Origin: Turnera subulata
Lineage: Eukaryota; Streptophyta; Magnoliopsida; Malpighiales; Passifloraceae
Assembly (NCBI GenBank): GCA_028386065.3
Contig: JAKUCV010000147.1
Coordinates: 9,661-73,660, forward strand
Length of the DNA stretch: 64,000 nt
Direction: 5' to 3'
Shown here: positions 32,537 through 43,049 of the stretch, piece by piece
Layout: the number at the start of each line of letters is the position of its first letter
How positions within the stretch are numbered: position 1 is the first letter of the stretch
Notes under the pieces: generated by a model
The model's input: the letters and a program-made list of their open reading frames with translations, nothing else
Databases searched by the model: none
What the model was told of the DNA's origin: nothing
Program-made: the position numbers and the translations under genes

Positions 32537-33118
32537 TGGGATAATTCCCAAAAACCATGACTTAGGGTGAGATGATTCCCAAATCGAAACCTAGTTGACA
32601 AGGATGGGACGATTCCTTGTCAACAACCCGATAGATGAGATGATTCTATCACCTCGGGATGAGATGATTCCCGAGACCTGGGATGAGAAGATTCCCAAAC
32701 CTAGTTGACAAGAATGGGACAATTCCTTGTCAAAAACCCGATAGATGAGAAGATTCTATCACCTCGGGATGAGTCAACAACCCGATAGAAGAGATGATTC
32801 AATCACCTCGGGATGAGATGATTCCCGAGACCTGGGATGAGAAGATTCCCAAACAATTCCTTGTCAAAAACCCGATAGATGAGATGATTCTATCACCTCG
32901 GAATGAGATGATTCCCGAGATCTGGGATGAGATGATTCCTAAAACAAAACCTAGTTGACAAAGATGGGACGATTCCTTGTCAACAACCCGATAGATGAAA
33001 TAATTCTATCGCCTCGGGAAGAGATGATTCTCGAAAACCTGGGATGAGATGAGTCCAAGAATCCGAGGGCCAGTCCTTCAAAACTTCAGGATGAGATGAT
33101 TCCTGAAGAGGAGCACGG
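32537..33118 (+). repeat. Array of constant-loop hairpins (E3)
   Basis: At least twelve short hairpins with loop TGAGATGAT (or TGAGAAGAT, TGGGACGAT) and varying, self-complementary arms. Perfect examples: 32594-32624 (10-bp arms GTTGACAAGG/CCTTGTCAAC), 32630-32650 (GATAGA/TCTATC), 32653-32675 (CTCGGGA/TCCCGAG), 32679-32697 (TGGGA/TCCCA). The set of four recurs as a longer unit of about 110-120 bp with gaps. Confidence 0.85.
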
Positions 33119-33226
33119 GATGCTCCAAAACTTGGCACACACCACACATTTATCATTCAAATTTGGTGGTTCCTTTCTTACGTTCTTTCGTCCTTGGTTC
33201 CTAAGGACTCATCAACGAGCGGCATC

Positions 33227-34743
33227 TGTGAACATCCAAATTTGACCCACGAATGTTTTACTAAAATTAGATTCCAAACATGCTTAACTTGAGGTTAATG
33301 AGATGATTTAATTTTGAGTCATGGCATGATAAGAATTTAATTTAGTAGAATTAATGTATTTTGATAATCTAAACCTTTGTGTATCGAAACCTTAGGAATA
33401 ATGGGACGATTTAATCTTAGTTTAAAACATATGATAAGGTTTATTTACATTAAAATACATTTCATTTCATTATTTGTGCTCTTTTTTAACCCAATTATAT
33501 TGAGATGATTTATTTTTGGGTTAGGAATGGGTTTAAGGGTCCAAGTAAATGGATTCTCCAGAATTTACCCAGCCCATTGACACATTTCTTGCAGGTTGTT
33601 TTTAGCTGAGCTAAATTATCATTTATGTAGAAATGTTGTTTTTGGTATGATTTAGTATGAAATAGGCATTAAGATGTAATTAATCTGTTATGGAATGAGT
33701 ATGGGGAGTGATAATCAAGTAATTGAGTGATTCTGGGTTGATTAGGGGTTAATTACGCGGAAGGATCAAATTAGGGCTGAATTAGGGGGAATGGGGGTTC
33801 TAAAATGGAAAGAACGAGTGACACGCGGGGCAACCGGCATTCAAGCAGTAGATGACTGCCGGCAGCGGCAGTCATGTCTTCCCAGATTCGCCCAAATCTC
33901 TGATTTTGTTTCTAATTTCGATCGTACGCGGTTCTGAAGCAAATTTTCGGGGTATAATCTTCACCATTAAGCAGGACAACACCCTTAGGCTTCCCAGAGG
34001 ATTATAAATAGGACCCCTCACTCACAGTTTAGAAGATCACAAACTTTACTCACACACACACCTATAAGCCTTGAGTGCTTGGAGAAACTCTACTTCTCAA
34101 AGCCTAAGAATACTTTTTTAGGCAGAAACTCTAGAGGAATTTCATGGGAGGCACCAGCAGTAGATTAGCAAAGAGGAGTCAAGAGGAGAATCAACCATTG
34201 AGCTTAGTAACGACAAGAAGGTGGGTGTAGAACTCCACCCACTGCAAGGAGCTAGAGGAGGGCTACAAGAGGTAACACTAAACCTTCTTTTGATTGATTT
34301 TTGTTGATTATATGCTGAGTTTTTTGATAATGCAAGTGGCCGATTTGTGCCATGTTTAGAACTACGTAGCTTTGACCCCGATCACTCGGTACGTAGGTAG
34401 TCTCGGTTTTACAACTGGATGCAAGCCAATTCTTCTTCTTCTCCCCTTCTCTTTATTTTCCACATATGCACACTTGCACCAGGCACACTTGCATCTTTCA
34501 ATTGCACATAGTCTCGACCCAACACGGATGGGTGCCTAACACCTTCCCATCTGTGACGAACCCCCAATCCTACGACTTTGGTTCGCCATGACCATGTCGC
34601 CTAAAGGAGTCACACTAAGGTTTTCCCAAGTTTTGTCCTTAATAAAACTTGGGTGCCAACTCCAATGTCATGAGATTGACCCGAGGAAGAAAGTGAAACG
34701 ATTAGGTGAATAGGCCCAAGTGATTTTGTGTCGGGTTTTCACA
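33227..34743 (+). repeat. E3 3' LTR
   Basis: 1,517 bp, TGTGAACATCC to GGGTTTTCACA, preceded by the polypurine stretch GAGCGGCATC. Dyads at 33838-33880, TATA at 34003-34010. A small deletion relative to the 5' LTR removes part of the stretch near 33605. Confidence 0.9.
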
Positions 34744-35320
34744 ATATGTGCCTTGCATTCATGATGATTGATGTGAAGCCTCTACCATAAGAGGGCGAGG
34801 GAATCCTAGTTTGCCACAATACTTTCTTTAAGCGATGGCGGCTTAAGTGAACCCGTTTCTCGCTGCTTAGCAATGATGGGGATTAATGGCCTTGGACCTT
34901 ACGCGATATCCGTTATCACATGTGAGTAGGTCAACCTATTCCCTAGCGGTAATCTTTTGTCCCCCAACCAGCTGCATATCCTAAGCATCTCATGCATATT
35001 GAATTAATGAGTGGTACGTGTATTTCTGTAAAATTTGTTGTATTGTACATATGTGTTGCTTCTTGTTATTTTGGGATTCGAATTTATGCATACATGGGGT
35101 TTGAGAAAGGAGGATACCCAATTGCTTTAAGAATTTGAGAATGTATAGTTGCATAGCACATGTCATTTTGCATTGAGTTTTAGAACGGTAGTACGCCGAG
35201 TCGAGAATCAACCCATGTCCAATTCTTTTCGTGCAAACCATTATTACCAGCCTTCTTTTTGAATCCACCTGAGCAGGGAACTAAGACCCACTTCTTCATC
35301 TTTGCCAGTCGGGAGAAACT

Positions 35321-35899
35321 ATGAGCATTGAGCATGCTAACCAACCGAAGGGTGTTACTGGCACAAGAACGAACCGGAAGGGGGAGTTGACGGGGGATGA
35401 TTTTCCAATTTATGATGACCGGAGCCTTCAACAAGAGAAGGAGGTGCAATCCACATTCCGTGCCTTGTTGGGCAAGTTAGAAGAAACAATCCTCCGTGGA
35501 GTCTTACTAGGCAGCCATTTGTTCAACTAGCCATGAAGCAATTTCGGGATGCCATGGGACAATATGCAGTTGTTGAAGACGGATAAGGGGCATCCAGCTC
35601 TAGAATGCTACACTCACTCGAGAAAGCATTAAGGCAAAGAAAAGTCTCTGGGAGTGCATTAGAGAGCTAAAGGAAAGCAAGTGGGATGATTGGGGTGATG
35701 TTTCAAAATCCGAGGAACGCTCAAAGTCGCAAGATGGTATGATGATCGATAAGGAAGATGAAGACAATCGAGGGGTGGGAGACAAGACAGAGATGGTTGA
35801 AGTCCAACATGATGACCCGAAGAAAACTGTCACGATAGTCTCACGGAGAAAGGTTGTGTACCCGGACAAGATGGAATGGGTGATGAAGGAGGATGCTTA
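35321..35899 (+). pseudogene. E2 sense-strand coding remnant
   Basis: Two short frames in the place where gag would lie. 35321-35530 reads MSIEHANQPKGVTG...DDRSLQQEKEVQSTFRALLGKLEETI. The second, about 35640-35899, is charged: ELKESKWDDWGDVSKSEERS, DEDNRGVGDKTEMVEV, KKTVTIVSRRKVVYPDKMEWVMKEDA. I recognise no domain. It may be a gag N-terminus or a small extra protein; gag core and protease are absent, so E2 depends on others for particles as well as for enzymes. Confidence 0.45.
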
Positions 35900-36244
35900 G
35901 AACGGTTAATGGGGAGGATAGGAAGACTTAAGGTTTCAAAGTGTCGAGTCTGTTTTTCTTTTCTCAAAATAAGAGAGGATTAAAGTCTATCCATGCTAAC
36001 TTCACCCCAAAGAGTCACTACTGTTTGTCCTTAATTAGTGTCTTTTTTGTTTAGTATTCATGTAATGAATGTTTTTATCCCCTCATTTATGAAGATGATG
36101 TCTTAAACCTTATCAGAATTTATCAACTTAGTTTGGGAACTATAGAATGAACTACGAAGACCTGATCCAGTAAATAAAATCTATTTTGGATTAAATATTT
36201 TATTTCTAACTAATAAGCCTGGTTTGTGAGGTCATTTCCCCAAA

Positions 36245-36345
36245 TAAAAAAAAAAGAAGAAGAGAAAAAAGGAAAAGAAAAAGAAAAAGAAAAAGAGAGA
36301 GAAAAAAAGAAAAAAAGAAAAAAGAAAAAAGAAAAAAAAAAGAAA
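36245..36345 (+). repeat. A/G-rich low-complexity run (E2)
   Basis: About 100 bp of A with scattered G, position-equivalent to 29090-29165 in E3. The Lys/Glu-rich or Phe/Ser-rich frames over it are artefacts. Confidence 0.85.
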
Positions 36346-37106
36346 AGGGGATGTGCACCCACAACCAATGTGCCATTTAAACTTCTTGAGAAAAGCACTT
36401 CATTGTGCTTTGGAAAAATAGAACATTGTTTTCTTAAAGGTTAGTTCCTAAGCTAAGTGGGTGAAAGATGATAGGGTTTAAATTTGGGTCCCATCAATTG
36501 AGAAAGCCTCCCCCAATATTCAAGAGTATTGTCCTTAGAATTTTTCTGGTCATATTGCCAAATCGAAGAAGGATCAAAATCAAGCCATCTCCGAAAGTGC
36601 CACCACAAGGTGAAAAGACTTGGAGCTCGCCATCACTTGGGTAAAGTTTGACCGCCCATCCACTTTTGAGAAAGAAGGTAAAAGAAAATGGAGAAAGGGA
36701 GGGGGACTAACCCGAAAGGGCGATCTAGGCAAAAGTTAGGACATGCCTGCTAGGTTGAAAACCCGAAAGGGCGACCTAGGCAAAAATTAAGGCCAAATGG
36801 TGTTTGGGGAGATTCGGGGCATGCTCATTTTCATGGAAAGCCTTGCTTGAAACAACCTTTTGTGATAGACCCAACAAAGAAGGGTAGGTGTTTCGTGTGA
36901 CCTTGTGGAAACCCTTCAAACCTGATACCTAACCTATCCCAGTACTCATGACACACGACTCGGTAATTTTCAAAATTGCATACATGGTTGCATCTTGCGA
37001 ATAGGAGAAATAAACTCGTATTCATAAAGAGTAATCCCATCAAAGTACATGTGTCTAGACATAAGGACATGCATGCATAAGAAAAAGTAAAAGAAGAGAA
37101 GTAATC
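36346..37106 (+). other. E2 interior without recognisable genes
   Basis: Non-coding. It holds a direct repeat of about 30 bp, CCCGAAAGGGCGA-CTAGGCAAAA, at 36711-36740 and 36762-36790. The 128-residue minus frame over 36831-37217 runs into S1 and has no domain signal. Confidence 0.45.
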
Positions 37107-39914
37107 TGAAACGCCCCGACCCGTATTTACCGTAAACAGTAAACACGTGTCGGAACTGTGACAACCCAACCAAACCAAGCCCAGCATACAGTGTATACAA
37201 CAGTAACTCGGGCTCAACAGCCCAAAAATAATAACGTCAGTAACAACTTAATCGGCCCAATGGCCCAACAATAACAAAATAATGCACAGCGGAAGACTTT
37301 AATAGCTCACAAAACACTGTATGTGACACTGATGCAAACTATGGATCCGAGCCCTATCCAAGGGAAAACGCCGCAGCCTGTCTGGAATGCACCAAACCTG
37401 TACCAAAAATAACTCATCCTACGGGATGAAAGCCCGCAGCTGAGGGGTGATTCCGAAGTGCTCACCGACGAAGGATAGACAATCAATAAGCACACTATAG
37501 TTACTCATGTCAACACAGGCTAAACAGCCAAGCACACCCAAAACCAAGACTCCACCCAAAACCGGTCCAAGACCAAAAAGACTCAATCAAAAATCCAATT
37601 TCCAATTTTATCTTTTCCGGGCCCCGTCACGGATAAGCTAGAGGTCAGACCTGGTTATCAACATATTCTGGGTGCCAGACCAAATCCAGAGAACCCAGGG
37701 ATCGACATCCCAAAAATAATCACGGGATAGATATCCCAAGCATAGACATGCATATCACAAGTAACCCAGGTCAAGGCCACCACAAAATAGTCTTAAACCA
37801 TCGAATCGTACCACTACTTATCACGTGACAATTATATTACTGTCATCAAAATCAAATCACAGGGATCAACATCCCTAACTAAAATCCCGGGATAGACATC
37901 CCTATCCAAAATCAAGGATCGACATCCTTATCACAATTTATTATTTAACCATTATACTTATGGTCAAGACACGAAAATAAATATTCAAAGCCCGACGCAC
38001 GGGGATAAACATCCCAAAAACCAAATCAACATACTGGGATAAACATCCCGACAACAATCACAACAAAAGCAACAACCAAGAGTGCAATAAACATCAAACA
38101 CAATAACCGAGTAATACAGGCACATATTGAAGGAAATCCATCCTCACCTTGGCCGATTACTCAACTCCGGAGACAATGACCGGTCCGACGCTGGCTCCTC
38201 GGGAAACTGCCCAATATCCGAACCTATACAACAAAACAATATATACACATAAATGCACATAATCGGTATGCTATGATGCCAATACTACGAAATACCCCAT
38301 CCCGAAAATATTATTTCCCTTTACCGAAAATATTATTCCATACGTATAACCGAATATAATTTCGGTACCATACTTTATTTAAAACTCTCCTTTAAATATT
38401 TTTATGAAAGTATTTATCATTATCCAAAAATATATTTATCATAATTTTTCTAGGAAGATATATATATAGCTATATATATACATTTCCAAAATTATTTATT
38501 CCAAGTAATTATACTTTTTCAAAAATATTACAATAATATAATTCCCTGAAAAATATAACGTACGCTTATATTCTCAAAATATTTTATGGTATTGTATTCT
38601 TCTCTAAAATGCAGTTATTATTTAATATTTTTGCAAAGGGTATAGTTCATATTTTAATTACCTTAGCTTCTTGAAGATAATATAACATGATAGTTACTTT
38701 ATTATTTTCACAAAATATAACCATATACTATATATTTATTTTTCCCAGAAAATATAATTTATATATACATTCAGATTATATTCATTATTTATTATTATTA
38801 TTTATTTCCCAGAAATCCCACTCTTTTTTATTAAAAAAAACGAACTGGGCCCATCAGTCCAAACCCAGCCTATTATAGGGGCTAACCCATGCCCAAGCAG
38901 GGCCCAGGCGTCAACCCACTAGCAGGCCCAAGTGACCAGCCCAACTCATAACACCCCAGCCCTCAGCCCGCGATCCGGACTAATCGGGTCAAACCATGAC
39001 GACCAGGTTGACCCGCCACAAACGGGTCATCTTCAACCCGTGGACAACAGCTCACCTAGGCGTCGGTCGACGGGGCGGCATGGTCGAAACGGCGCGGGGG
39101 CACGAGCATGACGGCAAAGAGGAGGCGAGGGCGGCGCGCTACTGTCGTTGGTGAAGGTCGTCGGCTGCAGCAGGGAGGTGGGTCTGACGGCTCTGCTCGC
39201 GGGTTGTCTTGTCTAGCCGGCGGCACGGAATCGGAGGCGGACGAGGGTGGCGTTCCAGATGAGGCGACGCATCCGGCGGGTGCGCGACATGAAGAGGAAG
39301 GAAAGGAGGTGACGGCGGTGATGGGTGGTGGTCCGGCGCATGTGGTGGCTGTGGCTCCTCCCCCGTCTCTCTTTTTTTCCTTTTTTTTTTATTCTTCCTT
39401 CCCGATTTCCATTTTTTTCTTTCCTTCTCTTTTTTTTTCTTTTTTCCTCTCTTTTTTTTTCTTTTCTCTCTTTTTTTCTTCTTTCATTTTTTTTCTCTCC
39501 CTCTCTTTCTTTTCTTCCTTCTTCCTTTCTTCTTTCCCTCTTCTCTCTTTTTTTTTTTCCTTTTTCTTCCCAGGTTCACGGTTTATACAAGTGAGGATAC
39601 TGTGAAACCTGTGATTCCTCCAATAATGCAGCTTGTCTGCATTATGGAGCGAGTCCGGTCCGGACCAGAAAATAACTGATACCCCCTTAGTTATTTTCCG
39701 ATATGATTTTTCCGAAAATTCCGGGACCCAAAAAATACCGACTTAGGCCCGAAAAATCCACAGAAAAATCACGAGCGCGAGAAAACCCTCGGTTTCGAAA
39801 AACGACGCTCGATTTACCTTGAATTAATTACCCAAGACTAATTCAACAGTAATTCACGGTAAAAAAATTTTACAGTCCCGGTAAAAATCCAAAATTTTTA
39901 CCCGGGCTGTTACA
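37107..39914 (-). mobile_element. S1: solo LTR of a chromovirus-like family
   Basis: 2,808 bp, TGAAACGCCCC to GGGCTGTTACA, flanked on both sides by TAATC (37102-37106 and 39915-39919), a perfect 5-bp duplication in E2. End sequences and layout resemble the G1 LTR, so it probably belongs to a related gypsy family, left behind by LTR-LTR recombination. No internal coding domains. Strand follows the TGTAACNGCCCGG start shared with G1 read in reverse and is not certain. Contains GGGAT-ACATCCC dyads (37700-38060), an A/T-rich stretch (38330-38830) and a pyrimidine run (39360-39575). The 165-residue frame 39108-39605 is a composition artefact. Confidence 0.83.
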
Positions 39915-40895
39915 TAATCCCAGCAAAGTACACACACTTAGATATAGGCATACATGCATCAAACAAAACCGTCTCTTCTTGCTCTGAGGTTGGCGAACCG
40001 GGCGAGTGCATTCCTGAATGGTATTCTCAGAATCACCTAAGTTGGGTCAACAGGATGAGGAATCGGCCGAGGGGTAGAAGGAGGTACCAACGGTTTTGTA
40101 GGGCGAGGATTCCGAGGCAATGGCACGGGGCGAGCATATCCCCCTTCTCTCACACAGGAAGTCAATTACCGTATTCGGATGGCCTGGGCCGTCAAGGTCG
40201 CCTTGGCCCGTCCAAGTAGTGTTCATAATCGGGAAGCCTCAACAGCCGAAACCTATTCATACGAAGAAGATCAGTCAAGCTACAAAAGAGGGAAAGAAAG
40301 AAGATACTTGGGGATAATGATCAAGATGATACCGTGGTGATGTCAGCTGGTAATGGTGGAAAATCAGGGGGAAGGTCCTCGGAAAAGGACACTCGACAGC
40401 GCCTATATGAAATGGATTCAAAGTCAGCATCACAGGTCGGGAGAACAGGACCAGATGTAGAAGAAGACGCCCCGGTGCCCTTCCTCCTCAGCATCGTGGA
40501 ACTCTGTCGAGCAGGACCAGTACTAGCCACCGACCCACCTGCCTCTAGGGTGGTCAAAGGAGACATCAAGGTAATCATCATCAGTAGCTTTACCCCGCGA
40601 GGCGAAACTCTGTCGAGAAGGACCAGTAGTCACCTAAACTGGTCAGTTTATTAACATGACAATCCAGGTAGTCATCATCAGTAGCTTCACCCCACTCATT
40701 GATATCCCGTATAGAGATTGGCAGATCGGATGGTATCCAGGGCTCCCCCATGACCTGTGCACAAACATGTTTCCCAAGGTAGCATACTTGCATGTCCGGG
40801 TACCCAATCAAACACCGGCACTGGTCCATCTCAAAAACCCAGCCACTATTCCCCGCTAGTCTATTCCGATAAGCCGCAAAAGGATTAAACCGGAT

Positions 40896-40972
40896 CTGTC
40901 ATCAAACATTTAGTAAAAAGAGAGCCAAAGGACTCCATGAAGGAATAAACAAAGATGGCGAAGGAGAGGTAC
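40896..40972 (-). other. Second visible intron of the E2 antisense gene
   Basis: GTACCT...TGACAG, 77 bp. Exons join in phase 0 (YIGK|IRFNPF) with the frame open on both sides. Confidence 0.72.
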
Positions 40973-41151
40973 CTTCCCAATATAGCAACATGATCTAATA
41001 TTGACGAGCCCACGCTCGGTCATGAGTATGACTCCTGGTTGCGCGATCCTAGGAACCCCAAGGAAGGGAAACCAACCATATCTTCTTATCGGACGGCAAT
41101 TTTGGAGCAGAAAGTCCAAGGCATTCCTGACCTCATACTTGTAGAAGTTAC

Positions 41152-41219
41152 CTGATTAACTGAGGAAATGAAGGGAGCAGTCAAGCACGACAAACGAAAA
41201 CAAAAAAAAAAAGATGTAC
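41152..41219 (-). other. First visible intron of the E2 antisense gene
   Basis: GTACAT, a long T run, then AATCAG; 68 bp. Splicing rejoins a split Gly codon (LDLG-G-NFYKYEV, phase 1) and keeps the frame open for the whole next exon. Confidence 0.72.
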
Positions 41220-41866
41220 CTCCCAAATCCAAGCTGAGCCATAGAAGTGTTTGGCAGTAACCCGAGAAAAAGTTAGTCATCTCCCGATAGGCATTAGCAA
41301 AGCCTGCTGAAGCCCAGTCAATCTGTGGTCTGTCCAGGTAAACCAGCAATGCCAGCAAGTCACATCGAACCCGGTCTCTACAAGAGGCAAAGAGACTTCT
41401 ATCCAAGCTCACTAAGATCAGGCCCCGAGCCCTCTGCTAAGTTGTCCTCGGATACTGAGGATCCAATAAGGCGTCCTGCAGCCACTTAGGTGACACCTCA
41501 CATATGCGGACCCAGTCAGGGGCAAGTCCCACCAATTCCTGAAAACGGTCATGGCCTAGCTGCTAATCGAAGACGACAGGGTCACCTTGGAATAACAGCC
41601 CAGTGATATGAGTGAAATCTGATGGAGTCATAGTCATCTCACCACAAGCAAGATGGAAAGTACTGGTGGTATCCCACCACCTGTCGCCTAAAGCCGATAC
41701 AGCCTGCAGAATGACCCTGTCCCCTAAGAAAGTGCGAAAGAAGTCCTACAACCCATCCCTTTCAATGATTTCTTGAACAGGATTGTTCTTTCTCACATAA
41801 TCAAAGATGAGATGGCGGGCATTAGCCCTGGCGTGATTTCGTTGTCTATCCTTCAAATCCTGTGTA

Positions 41867-42686
41867 GAAGTATCAAAAAAAGTCAATGCTTGCGCCAACC
41901 CGGGATTAGCAAGATCATACTAAAACCACATACATCAAGACATGCATCATGGGGATGGGATTACGCACTTACGTCGTGCATTCCAACATCATTGAATAGT
42001 TTTATTTACGGGTCGAAACACAAGAGAATCACAAAAATCCGCTCCGGCGAGGTTTAAAATTTACCAAAATTGGGACAAGCCCATCAATACCTAGTCACCC
42101 AACATCAATTATATGCACTCACAATATCAAAACGACACCTGAATCATTCAGAATCCCCCAATTTCGCCAAGAACCCTAAAACCTTAATTTGGGCAAAATC
42201 TTGATTCGGGATTTCTTGTGTTTAATCCGTGAAATAGGCATAAGGGAAGGAATAGTAGACATTTTAGGGACATTCTTAAACATTCAAACACAACGTGCAT
42301 CACACAAATTCGAATTTAAAGGTCATGTGGGCGTAAACTCGAAATTCCATCAAAACCAGAATTCAATGAGTTTTTAGGGTTAGAAATCACTTACTTCAAG
42401 TTTGTGGAGCTGTGTGGAGATGTGCCTGCTAGGGGATTTCAACAATAAGCTTAGATTCTCCTACGGATTGGCCTTTGGGTAGTGTTTCTTCATGGTCTTT
42501 TCGCAAGATTTGGGAAGATATGATGAGAATGAAGCCATGGATGAAGAATAGAAGGGGTTAGGAAATGTTTAAGAGTGTTTTGGGAGTGGGAGAGGAGGAA
42601 ATCGAGAGGATTAGGGGGAAAAGGAGTGTTTGAGCAAAAATAAAAGAAGAGAGAGAGGGAAGTGGGGTTTTTAAACCCACCCGATG
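41867..42686 (-). other. E2 antisense 5' region
   Basis: No protein domain seen. On the minus strand it runs from the dyad cluster to the acceptor at 41861, so it should hold the promoter, leader and a first exon or intron of the PMD-like gene. No clear TATA box of the E1/E3 type is visible. Confidence 0.4.
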
Positions 42687-42780
42687 CCAGTGGTCATGGC
42701 GAGAAGACCGCCGGCCCTGGCGCTCATCCCCACATGACCGCCGGGCGCTGGTGGGTCTCCTCATGTGACCGCCACCTCTG
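42687..42780. promoter_or_regulatory. GACCGCC dyad cluster upstream of antisense gene (E2)
   Basis: AAGACCGCCGGCCCTGGCG, ATGACCGCCGGGCGCTGG and GTGACCGCCACC within 95 bp. Same module and same relative place as in E1 (16895-16995) and E3 (30806-30875). Confidence 0.55.
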
Positions 42781-43049
42781 GTTTGTTGTCCCTTTTGATT
42801 TTCCGCGGGCCTTGCACCCCGGACAACCCTTTTCCTTAGGGAAAATCCTGTATGCATATTTTTGAGTCCCGGATAATGAGATATATGGCTTGAACTAAAT
42901 TTGTAGGGGTCCACTGCCTTTATCTTCCGAAAAACTGGGATTAGGGGCATGGTACCCCATTTTATCTAGTATAACTTCCTCAAACACGGCAAAACTGTTT
43001 GGCTTTTGAGCGCACGCGAGGGTACACCGAACTCCCCCTCTCAAATCAT

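Larger units (their letters stand above)
23980..34743 (+). mobile_element. E3: non-autonomous Tat/Ogre-like element, both LTRs present
   Basis: Best preserved family member, 10.8 kb. LTRs 23980-25514 and 33227-34743; target site ATAAG (23975-23979) against ATATG (34744-34748), one change. By hand the first ~280 bp of the two LTRs differ at about 4-5% of sites. Interior order: primer site, gag, protease with acidic tail, A/G-rich run, antisense DUF7745-like gene, two repeat zones, polypurine tract. No RT, RNase H or integrase, so it must borrow them from a full Tat/Ogre element. Confidence 0.9.
40321..41860 (-). pseudogene. Plant mobile domain (PMD)-like gene, antisense in E2
   Basis: Reads from 41860 downward. 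KDRQRNHARANARHLIFDYV, DRVILQAVSALGDRWWDTTSTFHLACGEMTMTPSDFTHITGL matches the PMD signature (a THTFHL..GEMTITL-like block). Then FQELVGLAPDWVRICEVSPKWL, YREMTNFFSGY, intron 41152-41219, GNFYKYEVRNALDFLLQNCRPIRRYGWFPFLGVPRI, intron 40896-40972, IRFNPFAAYRNRLAGNSGWVFEMDQCRCLIGYPDMQV. The exon at 41860 follows a further acceptor (CTACACAG), so a 5' exon lies upstream and was not identified. Two stops (after VVFD and QYPRTT) break the first large exon. It is distinct from the E1/E3 gene though of the same broad group. Function unknown. Confidence 0.72.

Noticed and set aside
32537..33118. Regularly spaced dyads considered as a CRISPR-like array
   Set aside because: Plant retroelement context, no constant repeat with unique spacers of equal length, no cas genes.
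36831..37217. 128-residue minus-strand frame at the E2/S1 border
   Set aside because: Crosses the S1 insertion boundary at 37107, has no domain and is not repeated in E1 or E3.
39108..39605. 165-residue frame in S1 with a Phe/Ser-rich end
   Set aside because: GC-rich then pyrimidine-rich LTR sequence; no conserved domain and no counterpart elsewhere.
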